From assembly GCF_000143085.1 (NCBI RefSeq), contig NC_014315.1:1053001-1117000 (forward strand): a DNA stretch of 64,000 nucleotides, given 5' to 3'. The number at the start of each line of letters is the position of its first letter. Positions within the stretch are counted from its first letter, which is position 1. Shown one piece after another: positions 27,082 to 35,114 of this stretch. Origin of the DNA: Nitrosococcus watsonii C-113 (GTDB taxonomy: Bacteria > Pseudomonadota > Gammaproteobacteria > Nitrosococcales > Nitrosococcaceae). The position numbers and the translations under genes were made by a program. The notes under the pieces were generated by a model that ran no database searches, was not told where the DNA came from, and saw nothing but the letters and a program-made list of their open reading frames with translations.

Positions 27082-30033
27082 TCATACTTTATAGGTGTCT
27101 AGCTCCAGCCCAGTCAGTTGTTCAAGCTGGGTGGTATTGGTAAGTACGGCAATGCTGGCCTTTTCAGGCTTGAGGTAGTTTTCAGCCACCCGTTGAAGGT
27201 CTTCAAGGCGCACTTTCAGTATTTGGCTCCGGAAGCGGCGGCGCTGTTCAGGGGTACGGCCGTAAAGGCTGTTATAGAAGGCGCTCTTGGCCTCACCAGA
27301 AGGCGATTTGGGTTTGTCGATGGCGCTGATGACCCCAAGAATCGCTTCTTCTACAAGGTGCCATTCATGATCGTTTTCCAACAACCATTGCACGGATCGG
27401 TCAAAATCTTTCAAGGTTTCGGCGAGGCGTGGGTCCCGGTAGGAAAAAAATCGAAAAGCCGCGCTGTCGGAATCTTGCCCGGCGCCACCGCCATAGGCGC
27501 CACCCTGTTCACGAATGGCCCGGTGAAGATAGTTATTGCGAAGAAATCCTCCCAGTACCGTAAGGGCTGCCGCATCGGAATGGCCAATGGGCACAGTGGG
27601 ATAGGCCTTAGCGCAGAAATTGACTTGCGTGCTCGTGGTCCAGGCTTGGCCCACAGAAGCGCGCACCTCGGGTAGATGTAAAGGGGTAAACTTCGTTTTG
27701 GTTTCTGCACTGGAAGATCCGTATTGACTCAAAGCCGCTAAAAATTCTGAGCGATATTCTTGTTCGCCGATGAGCAGCCACTGGCGGGGGGCAGCGAGGA
27801 GGCGTTCGTGGATGCGGCGGAATTTATCAGCTAGCGCTTGGCGAGCGATTTCACTGTTGAGACTTTCATCCAGTTGTTGCAGCAAAGCAATGCCTGCCAA
27901 CCCGCTCAGGCGATGGCTCAGGGCGGCGGTTGGACTCATCCCACTGGCCGCCGCCGCCATGGCGAGGGCATGGCCACTACCGGTGATCTGATCCTCCCAT
28001 TCGGCCCGGCGCTGGGCGATTACTTCCCGGAGGTGGTCCAGTTCATCGAATCGTACTTCCTGCAGTGTCGTTTGCAGGAGCTCGGCGAGCTGCTTATGGT
28101 TAGCGGCGAGGGCTTTACCGGACAAGACAAAATGGCCATTCACCTGCTGGACATTGTCTATCTGGCCGCGCAGGGTGGTGCTGGCATTGATGCCACCACT
28201 GACGCTATCTTGCCAAGCCTGGGTTTGGCGGTAATCCAAGTGACTGACACCCAGTTCCGTAAGACAGGCAGTATAATGGGGTAATACCTCCAGCAGGTCA
28301 TCTTCCAGGTGGGGCATATCGATGACAATCTGTTGATATGCCAAGCCATTCGTACCCTGGGCAAAAAAGGTGGCCGGTAAGCTACCAACCGTTTCCGGCG
28401 TACCTTGGGGAATAGAAAGGGTAGCGGGAATGTCTTCGATCCCCACCTTAGGTAGAAGTTCCAGATCATCTGGCTGTTGTTGGCGGGCTGCAAGCTCGGC
28501 GGCCAGTTTTACCACGGCTGCTTTTTGCTCCTCGTCCATGGCTGCCTTTAAGGCCGCGAGACGGGCTTTTTCCGCTTTAGCGCGGCGAACGCCGAGGCTA
28601 GGATCAGGCTTGAGAGTCAAGCGTACCCGATGGGGGTTATCAAGAAGATTCTCCCGTACCAAATTTTTAATAAAATTAGGATCTTCGATCTCCTGGCGCA
28701 GCTTTTCCAAGACGGGATCGAGATTGAGCAGCGCTACGGGATCGCCCTGGTGGATAGCGCTGGGTAGTCCCTCAAGTATCAGTTGAAGGCCGTAGGGCAT
28801 GCCATCACCACCGACTTCCCGTTGATGCAGTTCCAATTGGTGCAGCACGGCTTCAACTTGTTCCTGGGGAACGCCTTGTTCGGCCACTTCTCGCAGGACT
28901 GTTAGTACCCGCTGTTCAAGCGCCTCGGCATGCTCTGGCTGAGTTCCCTCGAGGCCGCAGATAAAACTCATCTCCCGGTTGCTGTCCTCCAAGCCGCACA
29001 GGGGAGAAGGGGCAGCACCCAGGCCGCAAGTTTCTAGGGCATGGCGCAAGGGGGAGGCGCTATTATCCAGCAATACGCCGGAGAGCAGGTGGGCCTTAAG
29101 TTGCTCCTCCAGGTCGGTGCTGCGGCCGAGCAACCAGCCCAGTACGATGTGGGTTTTATGGGCTGTGTCTTCGGCCTCCAGGGTATAGCTTTCTTCTACT
29201 TGCAGTGGCGCGGAGTAGCGTTTTTCGTCCCCCACGCTAAGCTTCATCTCAAGCCGATCAAACTCGGAGAGAGCTTGAGATTCGAACGCCTGGTGGTGTT
29301 CCTGGGCTGGGATGTCGCCAAAGGTCATGAACACCGCATTGGAGGGATGATAATGGGTTTGGTAGAAACTCTTGAGTTGCTCGTGACTGAGATCGGGAAT
29401 GTGTTCTGGATCGCCCCCACTGTTGTAGTGATAGGTCGTCGTGGGGAACAGATGGCTGGAGAGGGTTTGCCAAAGGGTCGCCACCGGCGAACTCATGGCC
29501 CCCTTCATTTCATTGAATACCACACCTTTAAATACGAGCTCAGACTCCGGATCAGCGGGGTTTTCAAACTCTACCCGATGCCCCTCCTGGGCAAAGTCCA
29601 AGGGATCGAGGCGGGCGAAAAAGGCGGCGTCCAGGTAAATGCCTAGTAGGTTGCTGAAATCCTTTTTATTTTTGCTGGCAAAGGGATAGGCTGTCCAGTC
29701 GGCGCTAGTAAAGGCATTCATGAAAGTATTGAGAGAGCGCCGCAGCATCATAAAGAAAGGGTCGCGCACCGGATAGTTTCTGCTCCCGCACAGGGCAGTA
29801 TGCTCCAGGATATGGGCCACCCCCGTGGAATCCATGGGGACCGTGGGGAAAGCCACCAAGAATACATTTTCTGGATTATCTGTGGCGAGATGGAAATGTT
29901 TTGCGCCGGTCTTTCGGTGGCGATATTCTTCAACAGTAAGATTAAGAGAATCAATCTGTTGGCTGCGTATTTTATCGAATGCCGGATGGGTTGAAGAACA
30001 GGTTTTGGGATTGAGGATAGCGGTATTATTCAT
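27082..30033 (-). CDS. M16C insulinase-family metalloprotease (PreP-like)
   Basis: The 983-residue product has the inverted zinc site H-I-L-E-H at residues 74-78, with the third ligand Glu in the FNEMKGAMSSPVATLWQ segment about 100 residues later. The length and N-terminal DSTGVAHILEHTALCGS context fit the presequence-protease/M16C group, a closed-chamber peptidase that degrades short peptides. The second, inactive half carries LGGFLRNNYLHRAIREQGGAYGGGA. No signal peptide is seen, so it is probably cytoplasmic. It stands 22 nt upstream of the dehydrogenase gene on the same strand. Confidence 0.94.
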   Translation of the reverse strand: MNNTAILNPKTCSSTHPAFDKIRSQQIDSLNLTVEEYRHRKTGAKHFHLATDNPENVFLVAFPTVPMDSTGVAHILEHTALCGSRNYPVRDPFFMMLRRSLNTFMNAFTSADWTAYPFASKNKKDFSNLLGIYLDAAFFARLDPLDFAQEGHRVEFENPADPESELVFKGVVFNEMKGAMSSPVATLWQTLSSHLFPTTTYHYNSGGDPEHIPDLSHEQLKSFYQTHYHPSNAVFMTFGDIPAQEHHQAFESQALSEFDRLEMKLSVGDEKRYSAPLQVEESYTLEAEDTAHKTHIVLGWLLGRSTDLEEQLKAHLLSGVLLDNSASPLRHALETCGLGAAPSPLCGLEDSNREMSFICGLEGTQPEHAEALEQRVLTVLREVAEQGVPQEQVEAVLHQLELHQREVGGDGMPYGLQLILEGLPSAIHQGDPVALLNLDPVLEKLRQEIEDPNFIKNLVRENLLDNPHRVRLTLKPDPSLGVRRAKAEKARLAALKAAMDEEQKAAVVKLAAELAARQQQPDDLELLPKVGIEDIPATLSIPQGTPETVGSLPATFFAQGTNGLAYQQIVIDMPHLEDDLLEVLPHYTACLTELGVSHLDYRQTQAWQDSVSGGINASTTLRGQIDNVQQVNGHFVLSGKALAANHKQLAELLQTTLQEVRFDELDHLREVIAQRRAEWEDQITGSGHALAMAAAASGMSPTAALSHRLSGLAGIALLQQLDESLNSEIARQALADKFRRIHERLLAAPRQWLLIGEQEYRSEFLAALSQYGSSSAETKTKFTPLHLPEVRASVGQAWTTSTQVNFCAKAYPTVPIGHSDAAALTVLGGFLRNNYLHRAIREQGGAYGGGAGQDSDSAAFRFFSYRDPRLAETLKDFDRSVQWLLENDHEWHLVEEAILGVISAIDKPKSPSGEAKSAFYNSLYGRTPEQRRRFRSQILKVRLEDLQRVAENYLKPEKASIAVLTNTTQLEQLTGLELDTYKV

Positions 30034-30100
30034 AGTTTCTTCGCGCCGGCAACCCCCGGCTGCGGCCGGGGGAGGAAAGCGTCTCTCCTAGAGGTTAAAA

Positions 30101-30874
30101 TTAAGACAAGTCCGCGGATGACTTCCACATTTTGGCTTCCCGCAAAAGCCACTGTTCAAACTCGTGGAAGTCTTTGACGGTGGCTTCCGGGGGCGGCAAG
30201 CCGGCCGGCCAGGGGGTTTCTAGCCGGTTAATCCAGACTGCGCGCATGCCTACTTGTTGGGCGGCAATAATGTCGCATTCTGGATGATCGCCTACATGGA
30301 CGGCCTGATGAGGCTCAACACCTGCCTGTTCCAACGCTTGATGAAATATGTCCGGGGCAGGTTTGGCGGCTCCCGCTATAGCAGGGGTTAGAGAAAAATG
30401 GAAATGAGCTTTTAACGGTGTATATTGAATATCGGCATTGCCATTCGTGAGCGAGGTAAGGTGGTAAGTGCGTGCTAGCTTTTCAAGGATGGGCGGAACA
30501 TCGGGGTAGGGGGTGACCCAGTTGCGGGCTTGAAGAAAAACAGCGATGGCCTCTTCCGCCAAGTCTGGTGAATGGCCAGACTCCTCAAGCAGCAAGCGCA
30601 GGGAAGCGATGCGCACGGCCGTTAGATCGTGCGCAATCTCGGTATACCGTTCTCGAATAAATCGTCTATGGCTCCGCAGGCTCTCCAGATCGTGCTTGGC
30701 TGTCAGGTATGGGGCTTGCTGTTGAAGCCACTTAAACTGAACTTCCTCGGCCTTTTTTAGCACGCCTTCGCTGGGCCAGACGGTTTCATCTAGATCAAGG
30801 GTAATAAGGGCTAGCTTGGAAACAGGTTTTGATTCCCGCAAAGGCGGTGGAAAAGCCGGTTGTAATATCGCCAT
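30101..30874 (-). CDS. HAD-superfamily hydrolase
   Basis: The 257-residue protein has HAD motif I with the nucleophile Asp in LITLDLDETVWPSEG, motif II at TSLTNGNA, motif III lysine near AGAAKPAPDIFHQAL and motif IV in HVGDHPECDIIAAQQVGMRAVWINR. A helical cap lies between motifs I and II. It is probably a phosphatase of the YigB/FMN-phosphatase type; the substrate is unknown. The start lies 3 nt after the stop of hslO, so the two form an operon. Confidence 0.9.
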   Translation of the reverse strand: MAILQPAFPPPLRESKPVSKLALITLDLDETVWPSEGVLKKAEEVQFKWLQQQAPYLTAKHDLESLRSHRRFIRERYTEIAHDLTAVRIASLRLLLEESGHSPDLAEEAIAVFLQARNWVTPYPDVPPILEKLARTYHLTSLTNGNADIQYTPLKAHFHFSLTPAIAGAAKPAPDIFHQALEQAGVEPHQAVHVGDHPECDIIAAQQVGMRAVWINRLETPWPAGLPPPEATVKDFHEFEQWLLREAKMWKSSADLS

Positions 30875-30877
30875 GAC

Positions 30878-31747
30878 TTAATGTCGCGTAGAGGGCGCTG
30901 GGGCTTTTATCTGTTCGGTAAATAGTTGTTCCATATCCACCCGATCGAAATGGTAATGGCGGTTGCAAAACTCACAATCTACCTCAATCATGCCTTGCTC
31001 TTTCAAGATGGATTCTACCTCCTCTCGTCCTAAGGCCGCCAGGGTTTGTTCGATCCGCTCCCGGGAACAGCCGCAACGAAAAGAGACCAACTCTGGCTCA
31101 AACAAACGAACCTGCTCTTCATTGAAGAGGCGGTAGAGCAGCTCCGTGCTGGATAAGGATAACATTTCTTGGGTCGTTACCGTGCTTGCTAGCAGCGCGA
31201 TACGCTCCCAATCAGCCTTGTGCCCTTGTTGAGAAGGGAGTTCCTGGAGGAACAATCCCACTGCCTGCTGCCCATCCGCAACCAGCCAAAGGCGAGTTTG
31301 AAGTTGTTCCGAGCGGTAAAAATAGGTTTGCAGTGCTTCCGCCAGATTCACGCCTTCTAGGGAAACGATGCCTTGATAAGGGCTTTTTCCTTCTGTTTGG
31401 ATAGTGAGTACCAGCCGGCCGGAGCCGTAAGTTTCCGCTAATGATCCATGAGGAACGTCGCCATCCCAACGGGCTAATCCACGCAAGGTTCTGTGATGGG
31501 TAGCTTGCGCCACGAGGGTCTGTAGAGGGCCTTCGCTTTGCGTCTGGAGGATAAGGGAGCCTTTAAATTTGATGGTAGCTGAGAGCAAAATCGTAGCCGC
31601 TAACGCCTGACCGAGTTGGGACTGTACAACGGCAGGGTAATCATGGCAGGCAAGCACGGCTTGCCAGCTAGCGTCGAGTTGCACCAACTCGCCCCTGATT
31701 TTGGCTTCTTCAAATAAGAAGCGGTGTAGGCTATCCCGATGACTCAT
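30878..31747 (-). CDS. hslO: Redox-regulated chaperone Hsp33
   Basis: The 289-residue product has the N-terminal Hsp33 chaperone core (LDASWQAVLACHDYPAVVQSQLGQ, MLLSATIKFKGSLI-type helix) and the C-terminal zinc switch with four cysteines in two pairs: FRCGCSRERIEQTL and VDCEFCNRHYHFD. Oxidation of these cysteines releases zinc and activates the chaperone in the cytoplasm. It precedes the HAD hydrolase with 3 nt between. It is divergent from a small membrane protein gene. Confidence 0.96.
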   Translation of the reverse strand: MSHRDSLHRFLFEEAKIRGELVQLDASWQAVLACHDYPAVVQSQLGQALAATILLSATIKFKGSLILQTQSEGPLQTLVAQATHHRTLRGLARWDGDVPHGSLAETYGSGRLVLTIQTEGKSPYQGIVSLEGVNLAEALQTYFYRSEQLQTRLWLVADGQQAVGLFLQELPSQQGHKADWERIALLASTVTTQEMLSLSSTELLYRLFNEEQVRLFEPELVSFRCGCSRERIEQTLAALGREEVESILKEQGMIEVDCEFCNRHYHFDRVDMEQLFTEQIKAPAPSTRH

Positions 31748-31885
31748 TAAGCAAACTTACCGAAATTTAAATAGGCTATATACATACAGTATGTGAAACA
31801 TTATTAGACACCCTTTTAGGGTGGAGTTCAATGAGGCGTATAGGATTGTATAAAATATATTTATAATTATTAAGGAGTTGGAAGC

Positions 31886-32041
31886 ATGGATCGGTATCTC
31901 TTGCTATTGAGTGTTTTACTGCTATTAATGCTGGGAGCCTTTTTTATGAGTTTGATCCACTATCCTATTGGATGGCTGATCCTGACGGCCTTGCTGATCA
32001 TGAGGGTGGGACAGCTTAGAAAACGAAAGCATAAAAGTTAG
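31886..32041 (+). CDS. Small two-span membrane protein (51 residues)
   Basis: A 51-residue frame with an excellent ribosome site (TAAGGAG, 8 nt before ATG) encodes two short hydrophobic segments (YLLLLSVLLLLMLGAFFMS and YPIGWLILTALLIM) and a very basic tail (RKRKHKS), as a small inner-membrane hairpin protein would. I do not recognise a family. It is divergent from hslO and followed by the integron region. Confidence 0.6.
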   Translation: MDRYLLLLSVLLLLMLGAFFMSLIHYPIGWLILTALLIMRVGQLRKRKHKS

Positions 32042-32132
32042 GGTAGAGAGGTTCGATGATTGAAGAATGAGATGGGGAGGAAGGGTTTGTGAGGTGGTCG
32101 CTATGGAGGCAGGAAAAAGAGAGGGAAGAGGA

Positions 32133-32544
32133 TTATCCCTCCAAGTCGTCCAATGGACTTGTCACCCCATGATCGCCCTGATTTAAAACATGGGTATAAA
32201 TCATCGTCGTTTCTAAATTACGATGTCCAAGCAAGGCTTGATCGTTCGAATATCTGTACCCCGCTGCAACAAGTGCGTTGCGAAACTATGCCTAAAAGTG
32301 TGGCCACTGACTTTTTTGTTGGGCGGCAATCACTACATTCTGCTCTATTGCCAACCCGCTTAAATAAAGGCTCAACCTTTACCTCGCTTTCAACAAACAA
32401 CGCATCTTTCTCTGTCAGTTGATGAAACCTAACAAACTGTTTAATCCAATCGCTATAAGTTCTCTCCGTATGGAGGGAATAATGCTTTAAGCGCATAATC
32501 CGGCGAACTTCTTCCAGCCAAGTAGGGGTGTTTTTCCTTGGCAT
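32133..32544 (-). pseudogene. Integron-integrase pseudogene (intI-like)
   Basis: The first 60 codons encode an integron-integrase N-terminal domain: LEEVRRIMRLKHYSLHTER and TYSDWIKQFVRFHQLT match the H-Y-S-x-x-T-E-x-x-Y-x-x-W-I pattern of IntI. A frameshift follows, after which LSGLAIEQNVV continues in another frame. The middle of the catalytic domain, about 170 residues, is deleted. The end reappears as [20 protein letters not shown] (the H-x-x-R box) and, after one more frameshift, [18 protein letters not shown] with the catalytic tyrosine. The enzyme cannot be functional. Its orientation, away from the cassette genes that follow, is the standard integron layout. Confidence 0.85.
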
Positions 32545-32853
32545 CTTTTAACTAGCATTTATGCTAACTTCTAAAAAAATATGTAGGCGTATTTGCCCTA
32601 TTTTTAAGTTAATATCAAGTTATTAGGGCAAATTTACCTAAATAGGAACTTATCCTGGCAAAAACCCCTAATTTATTGGGTAATATCAATTTATCAGGGC
32701 GTATTTACTTGAGAATAAATTGTTCGCGCCGCTACGCGTCGCGAACAACCGTTCGACTGGCAGAACCCCCTGCATAATCAGACGCCGTGCGCCTATGTAT
32801 GCAGGAGAACCTGCCAGTCAACTCCCCGATTATGCCTTCAAGGGAAAAATATA
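32545..32853. other. Putative integron recombination/leader region
   Basis: The 309 nt between the integrase start and the first cassette gene would hold attI in an intact integron. It is AT-rich with several short near-repeats of TTGCCCTA / TAGGGCAAATTTACC up to about 32710. G-TTCGCGCCGC at 32722 is the same string that follows the attC site at 35091, so I read it as a cassette boundary. The distal part is a 95-nt palindromic repeat listed separately. The exact attI cannot be defined by eye. Confidence 0.45.
32736..32831 (+). repeat. 95-nt palindromic repeat, copy 1
   Basis: This segment is about 90% identical to copy 2 at 35146-35240. It can fold as a two-part hairpin: GACTGGCAG pairs with CTGCCAGTC outside, and CCTGCAT with ATGCAGG inside, separated by an internal loop. 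It starts with GCGTCGCGAACAACCG and ends CTCCCCGATTA, 22 nt before the GTG of the next gene. Confidence 0.85.
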
Positions 32854-33519
32854 GTGTCTGAAGATAAAGATGAGTTAGTTAAAGCATCTACAGGAACCGA
32901 GACGGCTCTAGACGTGGCGTCGTTTGTTGGCAGTGCTGTTCCATGGATTGGCGGTCCCGTGAGCAATGTATTGGGTGGAATGTCCTTGGGAAGAAAACTT
33001 GGAAGAGTACGAGAGGTTTTAGAGTCATTATCAAATGACCTTAAGGAGTTTAAGTCTGAAGCGTCAGAAAGCTATGTAAAAACGGAAGAGTTCGAAGACT
33101 TGTTGGAGCAAACCTTGAAAAGAGTGGGAGAAGAACGAAACGAAGAGAAAAGGCATTTATATAAAGCATTTTTAACTGATGCTATAGAATCCCCTGAGCC
33201 ATACGATGACCAACTTTGTTTACTCCGTACATTTGAGCAAATATCACCAGATCATATACGAGTGTTAAAAGCTTTTTCACAAGAACCTAACCCCAATCCA
33301 GGGATGATGGGTTCTCCCATTCAAACTCTAAGAGAAAGGCTGCCGGAGCTTGATGAGCAACATATTGAAGAAATTGTGGCACAGCTAAATGACATGCGCG
33401 TAACAAATCTAGGAAATTTGAAGGTAATGATGACAGGTCATGGTGCCGCCGATATCCGCATAGACTTTTTCCATCAACTCCTCAAGTTGAAGGAGATCGT
33501 CTGCTACGAGGTTGCGTAG
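32854..33519 (+). CDS. Cassette-type protein of unknown function (221 residues)
   Basis: The GTG start at 32854 gives 221 residues. Residues 18-45 form a glycine-rich hydrophobic stretch (DVASFVGSAVPWIGGPVSNV), followed by charged helices (about 50-110, coiled-coil-like). The C-terminal part resembles a small helical domain ending LKLKEIVCYEVA. I do not recognise a family. It occupies the first cassette position after the integrase relic and is preceded by the palindromic repeat. Its codon usage is more AT-rich than the housekeeping genes around. No attC is visible after its stop. Confidence 0.7.
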   Translation: MSEDKDELVKASTGTETALDVASFVGSAVPWIGGPVSNVLGGMSLGRKLGRVREVLESLSNDLKEFKSEASESYVKTEEFEDLLEQTLKRVGEERNEEKRHLYKAFLTDAIESPEPYDDQLCLLRTFEQISPDHIRVLKAFSQEPNPNPGMMGSPIQTLRERLPELDEQHIEEIVAQLNDMRVTNLGNLKVMMTGHGAADIRIDFFHQLLKLKEIVCYEVA

Positions 33520-33696
33520 CTTAAGATGAAGATCAGAAGGAATTTCAATACTCATGGGCTAAACAGTGAAAATATAAAATAATAAAAAATTGAATAGGAC
33601 AATAACCTATAGGCGAGGTTTATAACATGGCTAATTTTTCTTCACAGTCATAAAAATTTGATCTATTTTTTCGCCCTAGCTGGAAAAATATTATAG

Positions 33697-34230
33697 TCAT
33701 TTCATTGAATTATAAGACAATATAAGTTGGTCGATTGTTGTGTTTTGAGGGATGGATTTTCTCCTTTTTTTCATGGCGCCGAATGTTTTTTCTATGGGGT
33801 TAAAGTCTGGCGAGTAAGGCGGCAATGGTATGACCATGTGATAAGCCGGCGCCACGAACTTCTGAATACGTTTATGCTTGTGGAAGCTGGCGTTATCCAT
33901 GACGATGATGGTGGGTTCATCCAGCTTTTTCATCAGGCATCGCTCAATCCATGTTTCCACAAGAGCTGCTGTACATGAGCCTTCAAAAAGGATGGGAGCC
34001 AGCCATTTTTTCTGACGTCCCGATGCATTGTGACGTTGCGCCATGATCAGATTGGTTCTGCGCTTGCGTTTTCCGCTCACAAGACCAAGAATTTTTTGCC
34101 CCTTTGTTACCCAGCCCATATCTCTATAGCAAGGCGCATCAAAGCCAGTCTCATCAATGTAAATCAGGTTCTTAAAGCCCCTCATGCGATGCTCGGCGCG
34201 GAGCTTTTCCAAATACTCCTGCCTTTTCAT
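33697..34230 (-). CDS. IS630 transposase, C-terminal frame (DDE domain)
   Basis: The open frame reaches back past its first ATG to the A-run, so the natural product is a fusion with the preceding frame of about 285 residues. Catalytic acidic residues are visible: D in LIYIDETGFD, D in PTIIVMDNASFHKH and E in YSPDFNPIEKTFGAMKK. All parts appear intact, so the element may be active. The stop codon lies inside the terminal inverted repeat. Confidence 0.88.
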   Translation of the reverse strand: MKRQEYLEKLRAEHRMRGFKNLIYIDETGFDAPCYRDMGWVTKGQKILGLVSGKRKRRTNLIMAQRHNASGRQKKWLAPILFEGSCTAALVETWIERCLMKKLDEPTIIVMDNASFHKHKRIQKFVAPAYHMVIPLPPYSPDFNPIEKTFGAMKKRRKSIPQNTTIDQLILSYNSMK

Positions 34231-34243
34231 AGTACAGCGCTCG

Positions 34244-34555
34244 CTATACCCGCGCTCTTTTTTTTACGATGCCCAAGCGCTTGAGCGCATAGTGCATTCC
34301 GCTCACAGCAACGCCAAAAATCTCAGCACGCTCATGCAAGAACATATCGGGATGGTCCTTAACATGTTTCTTTAAAGCCTCTTTATCAATCTTGCGATCT
34401 CTCGAACCATGAATTTTCGGGGTTAAATCTTCCATATCAAGCCATCTGTATAGAGTAGAGCGGGAAAAACCGAAAAGACGGGATGCTTCAACCTTACTGC
34501 CGCCGTTTTTTATGTACGAGAGCGCGGCCTCTCTCAAATCAAGTGAATAAGTCAT
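34244..34555 (-). CDS. IS630 transposase, N-terminal frame (helix-turn-helix)
   Basis: The product starts MTYSLDLREAALSYI (an ATG 15 nt upstream is possible) and contains the HTH segment KVEASRLFGFSRSTLYRWL. It stops shortly after a run of eight A residues at the end (GIVKKRARV). Slipping back one base on that run joins it to the downstream frame that carries the DDE domain, as is usual for this IS group. It would bind the terminal repeats. Confidence 0.85.
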   Translation of the reverse strand: MTYSLDLREAALSYIKNGGSKVEASRLFGFSRSTLYRWLDMEDLTPKIHGSRDRKIDKEALKKHVKDHPDMFLHERAEIFGVAVSGMHYALKRLGIVKKRARV

Positions 34556-34600
34556 GCTAAAGCATAACATGTCCCATAATTAAATGAAATAACTATACTG

Positions 34601-34750
34601 TTAGAAAGTCTAGATTATGAAGAAGACTTTCTGATTTCAGATGAGTGGATGAAGGAAATTCAGAAACGCTGTCGTGAAATAGATGAAGGAAAAGTACAGC
34701 TCATATCAGCAGAAAACGCCTTGGTCCAGCTTCAGAAGAAATATTCATGA
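34601..34750 (+). pseudogene. Antitoxin gene remnant, split by IS630
   Basis: The 49 codons encode LESLDYEEDFLISDEWMKEI, then the pattern I-x-x-G-K-V-x-L-I-S-A-E-x-A at the C-terminus. This matches the C-terminal two thirds of the addiction-module antitoxin family (PF09720/TIGR02574). The 5' part would lie beyond the insertion sequence near 33627-33691, where LALAGKILL is still readable in frame across the TA, but no proper start codon remains. It overlaps the toxin start as ATGA. Confidence 0.75.
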
Positions 34751-35040
34751 AACCCTGTTGGTTTCATCCGGAAGCGTTTGCAGAGGCTGATGAGGCGGCT
34801 GCATTTGATAAAGAGCAGCAGTCTAATTTTGAGGTACGCTTTCTGGAAGCGTTGAACGACACGATTTCCCGAATAAGGAGAAATCCATTGATCTATCGTC
34901 GCATCGAAGGGGAAGTAAGGAAGTGTCGGATACTGCGCTTTCCCTATGGTGTCATATACTGCGTTAGTAATGAGCGCATAGAGGTCATCGCGGTCCTGCA
35001 TCTTAGGCAGCGGCCGGGTTATTGGAAATCACGCACCTAA
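34747..35040 (+). CDS. RelE/ParE-family toxin
   Basis: The 97-residue product shows the ParE pattern: a N-terminal PCWFHPEAFAEADEAAAF helix start, then FLEALNDTISRIRRNPLIYR, RKCRILRFPYGVIYCVSNER and a C-terminal IEVIAVLHLRQRPGYWKSR. The toxin appears intact while its antitoxin gene is split by IS630, so it may be silent or relieved by another antitoxin. Toxin-antitoxin pairs are frequent passengers in integron cassettes. Its TAA stop lies inside the R'' core of the attC site. Confidence 0.9.
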   Translation: MKPCWFHPEAFAEADEAAAFDKEQQSNFEVRFLEALNDTISRIRRNPLIYRRIEGEVRKCRILRFPYGVIYCVSNERIEVIAVLHLRQRPGYWKSRT

Positions 35041-35097
35041 CTCGGTGCTCAACTCGGACGCCTCCTTCGTCGGCGCCGGTTAGCTTCGGCGTTCGCG
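35035..35097 (+). other. attC recombination site of an integron cassette
   Basis: ACCTAAC at 35035-35041 fits the R'' consensus RYYYAAC and overlaps the toxin stop codon. The imperfect inverted arms follow the attC plan: L'' (35047-35062, GCTCAACTCGGACGCC) pairs with L' (35072-35084, GGCGCCGGTTAGC) leaving three unpaired bases, C50, T54 and A58 of the last two digits, as extrahelical bases. A 9-nt loop separates the arms. The R' core at 35091-35097, GTTCGCG, departs from the GTTRRRY consensus; it would be contributed by the next cassette. Confidence 0.8.
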
Positions 35098-35114
35098 CCG
35101 CGCAGCGGCGCGAA

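Larger units (their letters stand above)
33694..34595 (-). mobile_element. IS630-family insertion sequence, 902 bp
   Basis: The ends are imperfect inverted repeats of about 25 bp: TAGTCATTTCATTGAATTAT at 33694 and, reversed from 34595, TAGTTATTTCATTTAATTAT. Each is flanked by TA (33692-33693 and 34596-34597), the standard IS630 target duplication. It carries one transposase in two frames on the minus strand. It has landed inside an antitoxin gene of a toxin-antitoxin cassette. Confidence 0.9.

Noticed and set aside
32736-32831. The palindromic repeat as an attC site
   Set aside because: It begins with CGCGAAC, but the GTTRRRY core is missing at the far end and the pairing arms read in the wrong order for attC.
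33470-33556. A 48-codon minus-strand frame starting MSIEIPSDLHLKLRNLVAD over the end of the 221-residue cassette gene
   Set aside because: It overlaps a longer plus-strand gene, has no good ribosome site and no family match that I can name. Its protein-like look may be chance.
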